A stretch of 64,000 nt of DNA from Mycolicibacterium alvei. Its GTDB lineage: Bacteria; Actinomycetota; Actinomycetes; Mycobacteriales; Mycobacteriaceae. Below are positions 53,028 through 61,609 of this stretch, piece by piece. Within the stretch, counting starts at the first letter, position 1; every line of letters begins with the position of its first letter. The position numbers and the translations under genes were made by a program. The DNA lies in assembly GCF_010727325.1 (NCBI RefSeq), contig NZ_AP022565.1:2542001-2606000 (forward strand), given 5' to 3'. The notes beneath the pieces were generated by a model. The model made no database searches. It was not told the DNA's origin and saw only the letters and a list, made by a program, of their open reading frames with translations.

Positions 53028-53168
53028 CGGCCGCGTGAACAAATCGTCGCATGCTCCGGTCGCGGGCAGCACGCTTGGGTGAACAGGGCAGAGCTTCGGC
53101 CCCCGCACTGGCAATTCGAACGATTGCGGCCGCCAGTTGCGCGAGTGCTGCGCCCACAGCATTGACAT
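52992..53168 (-). pseudogene. Decayed zinc-ribbon microprotein paralogue
   Basis: The reverse strand reads MSMLWAQHSRNWRPQSFELP, then CPVHPSVLPATGACDD, aligning with the 43-aa gene at 50868-50999. The last zinc ligands (CDEC) are lost, and the end runs into the 3' end of the zinc-ribbon paralogue. It lies 2 bases downstream of the short reverse frame at 53171, suggesting a former two-gene unit. Confidence 0.5.
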
Positions 53169-53170
53169 CC

Positions 53171-53416
53171 CTACAGACCCAGCTGCGCATCGGCGTCAAC
53201 GAGCGCTTCAATGTCGCCGAAATAAAGCCCGCCTTCCGGCAGCACCAAGGATGGGGCAGCGCCGACGACGTTGCGCACGACCACCCAGCGTCCACCCCCG
53301 GACGCCTGCAGCGAGCCGCCGTCGGCGTCAGTGAAACGGTTAGCGAATGCGCCAGACGGATACCGATCCGCGGCCCGCGAAAACGTGAACTCACCTAGAA
53401 TCCCGAGCGCGAGCAA
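53171..53416 (-). pseudogene. Short reverse-strand frame of protein-like composition
   Basis: An 81-codon frame from TTG 53416 reads MLALGILGEFTFSRAADRYP onward to EALVDADAQLGL. The composition is protein-like, and no ordinary start with a ribosome site exists, so it may be the end of a gene lost when the 445-aa gene arrived. Low confidence. Besides this and the decayed microprotein, 53028-53428 contains nothing else I can name. Confidence 0.3.
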
Positions 53417-53428
53417 AAGGGGACGCAG

Positions 53429-54766
53429 ATGCCGAACGAGCTTGATCCGACAACACCGGTACCTGTGGACAGCGTGCCTGACGAACTCCCCGCGGTGATT
53501 CCGCACGACGGCGAGGTTGCCGTTTCCGTACAGCCCGAGGGACTTTTGGTCGCGGGTGATCCATCGGAGATCGAAGCCTACGTCGACCGCATTCGGGGTG
53601 CCGCGGGCAACGTGGTCGGGGTCATGGGGGTGGACAAGACAGCACTCGGCAACGTGGCCGGCCTCGCGGCTGGAACGGCGTCGTTCCTGGGGCAGTCGGC
53701 AAAGTTCGTTCAGCTGCACCCCGAGAGCCTCAAGGCGATTCAGAAGGGCCGGCTGATCCCAGGAACAGACGGCTTCTACCGGATGATGACGCGCGGTGCG
53801 GACAAGAAATTTGTCAGCCAGCTGCAGTGGAAGCACGCCAACCTCACCCCGGCGCGCATGATGTCGCTGCAGATGGTCGCGGTGCAACTGGCGCTCAAGT
53901 CAGCGATTGCTGAAGTCGAAGAATCCGTCAAGCGAGTCGAGGGCAAGGTCGAGGAAGTGCTGCGCCTCGCCCACGCCAATCGGTCCGGCGACGTCTTGGG
54001 TGATCGCGTCACCATCGATCGGATGACCGCGTATCTGGACCGACACGGATCGTTCTCCCATGCCGACTGGGATTCGATTGCCGGGATCGGGCCGGCACTC
54101 AATCGCACCGTGGAGCAGCTCCGTCATCACGCCGATCGGACGTTGAAGAGCTTCGACGCAACGAAGCCGATCCAGGAGCGCGCCGATTTCATCGTCAAAG
54201 CGGTCGACAGCAACCAGCTCGGCGAGACACTGAGTCTGTTGGTGGTGGCCCAGGAGTCGTTGTTCAAGTGGCAGCGGCTACGGCTGGCTCGCGTTGAGGC
54301 TACTCAACCTGAGCACGTGCAGCAGGTTCTCGATGACGCGCGCGATCTGCTGGCCCGACAGCTGGTCGAGGACGACGCGTTGTTCCAACGTGCCCGTGAA
54401 ATCCTGGAGGCCGTGGCGAAGACGGAAGCCATCGACGGTTTCCGGTTCTGGTCGGTGCAGGGTCTACAACGCAGCCTGCCGATACTTCGCGCCGACCTCG
54501 ATCGATTCGGCCAGTCGCGACGCGCGCATATGCAGGAGTGGCAGGACTTCAAGGCGCCGACCGCTCGTGACGCCGCCAACGCTGCCGTCGAGCGAGTGAG
54601 CGATACCGCCACGGCAGCACTCGGGGTGGCAAGTGACACAGCAACTTTGGCTCTTGGCGCCGCAAGTGAAGGTATCGACCGGATCGGGGGGCTGCTCGGG
54701 CGGGCACGCGACAAGAGCAAGGTGTGGCGGCGGGAAAACCCGAGCGACACCGAGGATTTGATGTAG
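53429..54766 (+). CDS. Uncharacterised 445-aa protein bracketed by paralogues
   Basis: A 445-aa protein. The N-terminal 130 residues have a glycine-rich segment (DRIRGAAGNVVGVMGVDKTA, then GLAAGTASFLGQSAKF); the middle is helical with coiled-coil character (AIAEVEESVKRVEGKVEEVL); the C-terminus has alanine-rich repeats (VSDTATAALGVASDTATLAL) and a charged tail. AAAAGGGGA precedes the ATG; TAGAAT at 53396-53401 is a good -10. It looks like a membrane- or surface-associated accessory protein. Unknown function. Confidence 0.6.
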   Translation: MPNELDPTTPVPVDSVPDELPAVIPHDGEVAVSVQPEGLLVAGDPSEIEAYVDRIRGAAGNVVGVMGVDKTALGNVAGLAAGTASFLGQSAKFVQLHPESLKAIQKGRLIPGTDGFYRMMTRGADKKFVSQLQWKHANLTPARMMSLQMVAVQLALKSAIAEVEESVKRVEGKVEEVLRLAHANRSGDVLGDRVTIDRMTAYLDRHGSFSHADWDSIAGIGPALNRTVEQLRHHADRTLKSFDATKPIQERADFIVKAVDSNQLGETLSLLVVAQESLFKWQRLRLARVEATQPEHVQQVLDDARDLLARQLVEDDALFQRAREILEAVAKTEAIDGFRFWSVQGLQRSLPILRADLDRFGQSRRAHMQEWQDFKAPTARDAANAAVERVSDTATAALGVASDTATLALGAASEGIDRIGGLLGRARDKSKVWRRENPSDTEDLM

Positions 54767-54807
54767 CTTCCTGCCACTGAGTGCGGCGGCTGGCCATTCA
54801 CCCATCG

Positions 54808-54830
54808 GTGTCAGTGCGCGATGAGACAAT
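54808..54830 (+). promoter_or_regulatory. PafBC-type promoter of zinc-ribbon paralogue 2
   Basis: GTGTCAGTG, 8 bases, GACAAT: eight of nine -35 bases and a -10 with A2 and T6. The leader would be about 63 bases. It shows that this paralogue, at least, is in the damage regulon. Confidence 0.6.
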
Positions 54831-54899
54831 GCACCACATGGAGGGAGATCGACCGCCGATACCATTGCTTCGCTGGCTGGCCAAAATAGGTCAGGTGGG

Positions 54900-55331
54900 G
54901 TGACGATGACGAGAGCAGGCCGACCACACGATTCGCTCCTCGAAGCGTTGACCGCGGTGCGAATCCCAGTCGAGAACCACGAGTTCATCCGTCGGATCGT
55001 GAACGCGATAGGCATCGTCGAATTCCGTGCAGTACCGCAGCCGGGCAAGGGATACATCAGGGCCATCCGACGCGACGGCCTGCCCGACCTCCACATCTAT
55101 TTCGGCTACACAACTGGCTTCACCTCCGAAGATGAGGTCAACCGAGCGGCGGCGAACGGGGCCGGCCGCGGCAGGAGCAGTTCCCAGAAGGGAACGTGGT
55201 ATGTCGAGCACCCGACTAACCGGATGTACCGCGGCAGGGAGGACAGCGTTCGTGATGTCAGGCGGGAAGCAGGCTTCTGCAGATGCGGGATGCAGTTGTC
55301 CCTGACCGGAATCTGTCCCAGCTGCGATTGA
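54900..55331 (+). CDS. Uncharacterised zinc-ribbon protein, paralogue 2
   Basis: A 143-aa paralogue of the protein at 52608. Shared features include PVENHEFIRRI versus PAENHAFIRAT, DLHIYFGYTTGFTSEDEV versus DLHIEYGATNGFSSEEET, KGTWYVEHPTN and the ribbon CRCG then TGICPSCD. The start is GTG 54900 or ATG 54906. Its own PafBC-type promoter is upstream. The two copies probably arose by local duplication around the 445-aa gene. Confidence 0.65.
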   Translation: MTMTRAGRPHDSLLEALTAVRIPVENHEFIRRIVNAIGIVEFRAVPQPGKGYIRAIRRDGLPDLHIYFGYTTGFTSEDEVNRAAANGAGRGRSSSQKGTWYVEHPTNRMYRGREDSVRDVRREAGFCRCGMQLSLTGICPSCD

Positions 55332-55459
55332 CGGCATCGGCCGATCGATCGCAGAATTTTATGACCGCCGGGGAAGATTTCGTGCCCGAAAGCGTCGCCT
55401 ACGCCGCGCATCAGACCCCTGTTCACTGCGATGGAAGTAGCTGTGGCTAGCATGCGCGG

Positions 55460-57283
55460 ATGCCGCTAGCAATTGGTGACAACGTCGCTGGATACACAAT
55501 CTTGCGACTTCTTGGCGCCGGTGGAATGGGAGAGGTCTACCTTGCCCAACACCCACGCCTGCCCCGACCAGACGCACTCAAGGTCCTGCGCCCCGAGGCC
55601 TCATTGGATGAGGACTTCCGACAGCGATTCATTCGCGAAGCCGACCTCGCGGCCAGGCTGACGCACCCCAACATCGTCACCGTGCACGACAGAGGCGAGT
55701 TCAATGGTCAACTCTGGATTGCATCCCAGTACGTGGACGGCATCGATGCTGCCCGGATGCTGCACGACTCGTACCCAGACGGTATGCCGGCCAACTTGGC
55801 GTCAGCGATCATAAGCGCGATCGCCAACGCACTCGACTACGCCCATGAGCAGAACCTATTGCATCGAGATGTCAAGCCGGCCAACATACTTCTCAGTCAT
55901 CCCGATCGCAGCGGAAGGCACCGCGCATATCTAGCAGACTTTGGCATTGCTCGGTCGTTGACCGAGGCTAACGGCCTTACCGCCACAAACATGACGGTGG
56001 GCACCTTCGCCTATAGTGCACCCGAACAGTTACTAGGCGAGGGAGTCGGCGACCAGGCCGACCAATACGCCCTGGCCGCGACCGCCTATCACCTGCTCAC
56101 GGGATCACACCTGTACCCAAGCTCCAACGCGGCTGCCGTCATCAATCATCAGGTCAATAGCATTCCGCCCAGTCTCTCTGAAAAGCGACCTGAACTCGCG
56201 AAACTTGATCCCATATTGCAAATGGGCCTGGCGAAACGGGCCGGTGACCGATTCCTGCGTTGTGTTGACTTCGCCGACGCACTCGCTGATCACATCGACT
56301 CGCCGGGGGCGCCAGGACCGGTAGATCCCACAATCGCTGCGGCCAGGCCGACGGTGGAGCCTGCGCCCTACGGGCTGTTAGCAAAACAACCAGCCCGTGA
56401 TCGGAAGGTACGTCGAACCAGAATTCTCGTCGCCACTGTCATGACGGGTGTCGTCGTTGCAGTTGGGGCGTTTCTCGCCGGGCGGCCATGGCAGAGTGGA
56501 GATGTCGAGGGGGCTCATCCATCAGAAGTAACAGGCAGCAGCGTCGCAGCAAGCCCCAAACCGGCCAATGCGCACGCCGCAGCAGCAGCGATTCAGGCCG
56601 CAGTCCCTCAGGTTACGAGCATCGTCGACCTGAACGAAGACACTGACGCCAACCACCTGCTCGGTAGGCCGAACGGCTATTCGGCGGCGACGGTATTGAT
56701 CGATTCCCGCGCCGATTGCGACACGGGTTCCCCCGGTGCCAGTTGCGGAGCCACGATCGAGCAATGGCCCGATGAGACCGCGGCTCGCCGCAGGTCCGAC
56801 TACCTCCAGCAGATTCATTCCTCCGTACCGATCCTTGGCACGGAATGGACGACCGTAAAAGGAGGTTTGCTGCTGAGGGTCAGCGGCGACCTCCCGGCTT
56901 CGGCAGCCAAGGTCTATGAGGCCGCTTTCGGCGCCGAGTCAACAAACAGCGTGACAACGGCCGCAGTACCCAATTCCAAAGAAGCACTGGAGATCCGAGC
57001 GCATCAACTCGACGTATTCGCATCGCGAGGGAACGCCGCTGCGGCCTACGAGTTCTACTCGCAGAGGTGCAAACAGACGCTCGGCGATCTCGACAGCTAC
57101 AACGCCTTCCTCAACGAGTGGCTTAAAGGTCGCAAGCCGCAATACGCCGGCGTCACAGTGAAAGTGAACGGATCATCCGCCCAGGTGGTCTCAATCGACA
57201 ACGACCCGAACACACCAGCAAGCTCCATGAACCCGAGGACATGGACATTCATCGACGGCGCTTGGCAGTTCGACAACTGCTAG
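55460..57283 (+). CDS. Receptor Ser/Thr protein kinase (PknH-like)
   Basis: A 607-aa membrane kinase. The catalytic domain (about residues 10-280) has the glycine loop GAGGMGEV, Lys41 in DALKVL, HRDVKPANILL and DFGIARSL, all intact. A transmembrane segment is near residues 319-341. The extracytoplasmic part has paired cysteines (DCDTGSPGASC) in a PknH-type sensor-like region, then an NTF2-like module (AAYEFYSQRCKQTLGDLDSY). A TAGCAT -10 six bases before the ATG suggests a leaderless mRNA. It senses an unknown signal and phosphorylates cytoplasmic targets. Confidence 0.88.
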   Translation: MPLAIGDNVAGYTILRLLGAGGMGEVYLAQHPRLPRPDALKVLRPEASLDEDFRQRFIREADLAARLTHPNIVTVHDRGEFNGQLWIASQYVDGIDAARMLHDSYPDGMPANLASAIISAIANALDYAHEQNLLHRDVKPANILLSHPDRSGRHRAYLADFGIARSLTEANGLTATNMTVGTFAYSAPEQLLGEGVGDQADQYALAATAYHLLTGSHLYPSSNAAAVINHQVNSIPPSLSEKRPELAKLDPILQMGLAKRAGDRFLRCVDFADALADHIDSPGAPGPVDPTIAAARPTVEPAPYGLLAKQPARDRKVRRTRILVATVMTGVVVAVGAFLAGRPWQSGDVEGAHPSEVTGSSVAASPKPANAHAAAAAIQAAVPQVTSIVDLNEDTDANHLLGRPNGYSAATVLIDSRADCDTGSPGASCGATIEQWPDETAARRRSDYLQQIHSSVPILGTEWTTVKGGLLLRVSGDLPASAAKVYEAAFGAESTNSVTTAAVPNSKEALEIRAHQLDVFASRGNAAAAYEFYSQRCKQTLGDLDSYNAFLNEWLKGRKPQYAGVTVKVNGSSAQVVSIDNDPNTPASSMNPRTWTFIDGAWQFDNC

Positions 57284-57465
57284 CTCCGAGACCACATGGG
57301 GTCAGATTGGATCGACCGCCCATCCCGAGACAGGTGTGCACGGCAGCGGTGATCGAGGTCAGGTAATCGCAGACACGCCGTTGATCTGCTGCGAGCGGTT
57401 GCCCCCGCCGGAGTCAACTATCCGAGTATCCGATGCTGATGGTGTCGTCGAGATCCGCTGAAGCA

Positions 57466-59364
57466 TCACGACCCAAACCAGTTCAAGATCCGCCGGAAAA
57501 CATTGGCCAAGCCGTCACTTCCATACTGGTCGTTCGTTCCATTCCGGTTGCGTTCAATGGAATACGCCCTGTCGTAGTCATCAGGATCCCGCACGCGATA
57601 GCGGCCATCCGAATAGTCGAAGTAGAGCTGGCCATTGTCGAACTCGTCGCGGTCACATTCGAGCAGGGCAACAATCTTGCTGACCATGGCCTCATACACG
57701 TCGATTTTGTGATCCAAGTCGACTCGGAACAACAGGCTTCGAGCACCAAGTTCCTTGGCCTCCCGCTTCGTCCGGGAAAGCACCGAAGGCCAAGGATACT
57801 GTTGGCCACACCCGTGCCGGACGACGTATGTGGCGTGTTCACCCTTCCAAGGGCTGATCGCAATTGCGTCTTCGTCGGTGCTATTTGGCAGCGCCATTCT
57901 CAGTACGACGTAGCCGTTGTCGTTACCCGTCGACGAGAACGCACCTCGGTGGACAGTCGACTTCCGGTCCGGGAAACGCTTGGCCACTTCGAGCAACACC
58001 GCCGTGCGCTGAACGTCTGCCTCCCGGCCATGGAATGTGCCGCTACGGCGGACTTCATCGACAAACGACTGCACCAACTCTCCCGGTGGCAGCACCTCGA
58101 AGGGAAGATCCGCCACGGCCACTCGGTCGGCCGTTCGAGACCCATCCACGTAAAGGGCAGCGAGGAAATCGAAATCACCTGCCTCCAATGCGAGCAACTC
58201 CGCACGGCCCTTGGCGTACAGCGTTGCGGGATCATCGACGCCGAGGAGTTCGTCCACGAGAGTGATCGTCCGGGTGAGGTTGGCGATCGCTGCGGCGACA
58301 TTGCGTGGTGAATCAATGACACGCGCCTCCGCAGGCGGCATGAGTTGGGTGAGCATCGTCTGTAGCAGTTCTGAGCAATCGTCGGTGCCGAAGGTCAACA
58401 TGACAGCATGGCGCAAGAACGTCTGGCTAGCCCGCGCCCGGCGCAGCGCATCATCCGGTGAGCGCCAGGAAGTATCGACGTCAACCTTGTCGAATTCAGT
58501 AGCCAGTGCGCGCTCGGCGAGATGTGGACGGTTCTCCAAGAAACGGCCGTGGCGCGAAATCAAACGGGCAATGAGCTCCCTGTCGTCTCGGACGATAGAG
58601 CAAATGTATTTCAGCCGGCTCGCGGCAGAGTCGTCAAGCGAAGAGACAGGGCGGGCGGTCACTTCGCGCAGGCGCCATGCCAAATAGCCTCCGCCGCAGG
58701 CTGGGTCCGCGTCGAACGGCTCCAGGTTGTCCATAACAGTATCGGCGTCGAGTGACCTGCTGGAGGCTGCGATAACCAGGCTCGCCAGCTGATGCCGTCT
58801 CCCAACGGAATGCGCGCCGTCGACGTCTTCGAGATCTGAGTAGTAATCCTCGACAACGTCCTCCGCGATAAGGTCACCGACCAGGCCCACGCACTCTTCC
58901 CGAGTTCCGTTGTACCCGAGGCGGATATACCAGTCGTAGAACTCGCCGTTGTCTGCGGGCCGCCAGCTCTCGCCCCATCCTCTGACACCGAGCCCAATTG
59001 TGTCTACTGCCTCTACGAGTCGCTCGGCAGCTTCTTCCGACCCGTCGAAAACGAGGTAGTGGCCGAATCTATTGGTTTCCAAATACCACTCTTCGATTCC
59101 GAGGGCACCGTCGGCGACAGCAGACGCGGGCCTGCGAGCGTATGGAATAGCCACGTCAGCCGATACAAAAACGTTGCATTCCTCCTTACTCCGCGCGTCG
59201 TCGGCAATATTGATGACATCCCCCTCATACAGGGGATAGACCCACCCGCTATAGACGATCCCGGCGACTCCACCCGGCATCAATCGCACCGGACGGCCAG
59301 CCGCCTTCGCCACCGACTTGTCACCGTCGAAGATGACTGCGTCGACTGTCTTGGACGCCATCAC
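57466..59364 (-). CDS. Uncharacterised 632-aa protein, third gene of the helicase operon
   Basis: A 632-aa acidic, soluble protein starting MMASKTVDAVIFDGDKSVAK. The N-terminal quarter is beta-rich (IVYSGWVYPLYEGDVINIAD), the middle is helical (about 200-420), and the C-terminus has beta strands (SLLFRVDLDHKIDVYEAMVS). No catalytic motif recognised. It follows the UvrD gene by 22 bases in the same direction, so it is the third gene of a DUF1998-UvrD operon and probably works with the helicases. Confidence 0.65.
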   Translation of the reverse strand: MMASKTVDAVIFDGDKSVAKAAGRPVRLMPGGVAGIVYSGWVYPLYEGDVINIADDARSKEECNVFVSADVAIPYARRPASAVADGALGIEEWYLETNRFGHYLVFDGSEEAAERLVEAVDTIGLGVRGWGESWRPADNGEFYDWYIRLGYNGTREECVGLVGDLIAEDVVEDYYSDLEDVDGAHSVGRRHQLASLVIAASSRSLDADTVMDNLEPFDADPACGGGYLAWRLREVTARPVSSLDDSAASRLKYICSIVRDDRELIARLISRHGRFLENRPHLAERALATEFDKVDVDTSWRSPDDALRRARASQTFLRHAVMLTFGTDDCSELLQTMLTQLMPPAEARVIDSPRNVAAAIANLTRTITLVDELLGVDDPATLYAKGRAELLALEAGDFDFLAALYVDGSRTADRVAVADLPFEVLPPGELVQSFVDEVRRSGTFHGREADVQRTAVLLEVAKRFPDRKSTVHRGAFSSTGNDNGYVVLRMALPNSTDEDAIAISPWKGEHATYVVRHGCGQQYPWPSVLSRTKREAKELGARSLLFRVDLDHKIDVYEAMVSKIVALLECDRDEFDNGQLYFDYSDGRYRVRDPDDYDRAYSIERNRNGTNDQYGSDGLANVFRRILNWFGS

Positions 59365-59386
59365 ATCACCTTTGTCAGAAACTCAT

Positions 59387-61609
59387 TCAGCCTTGCCCGG
59401 CCGATCCCAACAAATCAGACCGCTTCCCACTCCATGTCACCACCAACGCATCTCGCGCGCGACTGCTGGCGACATAGAGCAGGGATCGCTCGCGCAGCAA
59501 CGCTTCCGCGCGTTCTTCATCGGGCACGTTGCGCAGGGTCGCCGGTGACGGCACGTGCTTCTCATCAGCACCCGCGAGGACGACACGTGAGAACTCCATC
59601 CCCTTTGCCCGGTGCATGGTCATCACAAGCGGTTGGCCCGGTGTCGCAGCGTTCTTGTCGACGGCACGAGCTGTGACGCCGCGTTCGCCGAGCCCGCGTA
59701 CGAAACGGTCGCGTTCGTCTTGGCTGCGGGTGAGCACGGCGATGCTCTCCGGCTCCACGCCGTCTTCCGCCAACCATTCCTTGACCTTCGTCGCCACCGA
59801 TTCCAGCTCGGCAGCCAAGTCGGAGCATGGAATCAATTCCGGCACAGGGCCATTTCGCGCGGAGCGGTAATCGCTGGTCGACTCCTCCCCCTGTTCGAGA
59901 TCGCGGTACTCCGCGCCGGAGAGCACGCTCACAGCGAAGTGGAGGTTCTGCGCGGTGGTCCGGTAGTTCAGCGTCAGCCGACGGGACCGGCCGACGATCT
60001 TGATCCCGAAGCGGCTCAACACAACCGGGCTGCCGTAGATCCGCTGATGTGAATCCTCGGCGATGAAGAGGTCGTTCGGCCCTTCTGCCGCCAGTGCCCG
60101 CAACAACGCCCAGTGCGTGGCGTGCAGATCCTGAGCCTCGTCGACGAGGACGTGGTCAGCCAGGTAGGTGCCGTCGCGCTCCGCGCGAACGCGCAGCGCC
60201 TCTGCGGCGAGGGCGAGGACTTCGGGGAAGCTGATGGTTTCGTCCATCTGGCTGTGCCGACGGAACGCCTCGACCAGCTTCCAGACGCCGATGCGCTCCG
60301 GACGGCTGAGCCGTACTCCCCGGCCGGGTCGCGCGACCTTGGCGTACTGCTCCAGCGTGGTGATGCGATTGGCCAGAACCACCGCCACGTATTCGCTCTC
60401 CAGAAATGTGGGGCCGGCCAATTTGGTGTCCAGCCCTGAGTCGACGGACTGGGCAACTTCTCGCCACACCGGATCGGATGCGGTTCGCTTAGAACCGAAT
60501 TCGATGCCATGCCCGAACAATCGCTCACAGGCCGGCGCGACGGCAGATCCGGCTCGGTGCAGCACACCACTACCGAGTGCATCGATGCCACCGACGTAGA
60601 CGCCGGGATCCCCGGGCTTGTCGGCGATCCGTACGTCGGGGTCCAGTGCCTTGAGGTCAGCTTTGAGGCCTTCGGCGAGAGCCTTGTTGTAAGTGGTCAG
60701 GATGATCCTGGCGTCCGGGTTGTCGCGGGCGAGGCGACGGGCCCGATGGATCGCGACGACAGTCTTACCAGTGCCGGCGCCACCTGAAAGACGAAATGCG
60801 CCAGAAAAATTCGACTCGACATACTTGCGTTGTTCGGGATGCAAGAACGTACGCCACGCGGCAAAGTCGCCGCCTTCGATGACGCGGCGCAGTTCTTCGT
60901 TATCTTCTATGAACGCGAACTGCATCTTCGAAGCTGGACGCTGCAGCGCCGCGATGATCTGCTGGTTCTCGTCGAGTTTCTTGTCCACCGGCTCTTTGGT
61001 AAACCCGTGGTTCTCCCTGATCGTCTCGATCGCGATGCCGGTGGCGAGTTCGAGCAGTGCGCTCCCCTCCCATTCGAGGCCGGTCGCCGCGGCCTCCAAC
61101 AACGCCGACTCGTCCGGCGCCTCCATCGCCTTGGCCGCGAGCACGGGATTGATACCCAACCCCTCGGTGAGGTCGGTGAGCTTATAGCCGACCCCGGCAA
61201 GGTAGGACAGCTCGGGTTTCGCGACCAGTTCCGTGACAGGCGGAGCCTGAACCGGCTCAACGGGTGCGGAGTCTCCGATCAACCCTTCAAGGGTGCCGTT
61301 GATGGGGTTGACCCGTAGGGTCGCCTTTTCGGCGAGTTTGATCGCATCGTCGTGTCCCCAGGTGCCCATGTAGATGTACGTCGGGCCGCTGGACTTGTCG
61401 TCCACCCGAAACAGCACCGCGCGGTAGTGCAGGTCGACGCGCCCCGTGCGCACGCGGGGATCGATGGCCACATGCAGCGGTTCGATGTGCAGCGAGGGTT
61501 GAGTGTCATCGGCGGTGAGCTTCTCGAAGAAGTCGTACACCTTGTTCTTGACCGAACCGTCCAGCTTCGACATGCCCTTGCTGTTCGACGCGATAACCAG
61601 ATTCGCCAC
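59387..61609 (-). CDS. UvrD-type helicase with N-terminal RelE-like domain
   Basis: A 740-aa SF1 helicase. Residues about 1-110 resemble the RelE/ParE toxin fold (DLHYRAVLFRVD, then YMGTWGHDDAIKLAEKATLR), a fusion seen in other UvrD-like proteins. Walker A SGGAGTGKTVVAIHRA is at about 275-290, motif II VLVDEAQDLHATHW at about 490, and TMHRAKGMEFSRVVLAGADE is the late UvrD motif. The start is GTG 61609, abutting the stop of the DUF1998 gene with no gap. It should unwind DNA in a defence or repair complex with its two neighbours. Confidence 0.82.
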   Translation of the reverse strand: MANLVIASNSKGMSKLDGSVKNKVYDFFEKLTADDTQPSLHIEPLHVAIDPRVRTGRVDLHYRAVLFRVDDKSSGPTYIYMGTWGHDDAIKLAEKATLRVNPINGTLEGLIGDSAPVEPVQAPPVTELVAKPELSYLAGVGYKLTDLTEGLGINPVLAAKAMEAPDESALLEAAATGLEWEGSALLELATGIAIETIRENHGFTKEPVDKKLDENQQIIAALQRPASKMQFAFIEDNEELRRVIEGGDFAAWRTFLHPEQRKYVESNFSGAFRLSGGAGTGKTVVAIHRARRLARDNPDARIILTTYNKALAEGLKADLKALDPDVRIADKPGDPGVYVGGIDALGSGVLHRAGSAVAPACERLFGHGIEFGSKRTASDPVWREVAQSVDSGLDTKLAGPTFLESEYVAVVLANRITTLEQYAKVARPGRGVRLSRPERIGVWKLVEAFRRHSQMDETISFPEVLALAAEALRVRAERDGTYLADHVLVDEAQDLHATHWALLRALAAEGPNDLFIAEDSHQRIYGSPVVLSRFGIKIVGRSRRLTLNYRTTAQNLHFAVSVLSGAEYRDLEQGEESTSDYRSARNGPVPELIPCSDLAAELESVATKVKEWLAEDGVEPESIAVLTRSQDERDRFVRGLGERGVTARAVDKNAATPGQPLVMTMHRAKGMEFSRVVLAGADEKHVPSPATLRNVPDEERAEALLRERSLLYVASSRARDALVVTWSGKRSDLLGSAGQG

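Noticed and set aside
53051..53398. A forward 115-codon frame in the gap before the 445-aa gene
   Set aside because: It overlaps better-supported reverse-strand remnants and has no ribosome-binding site or recognisable composition.
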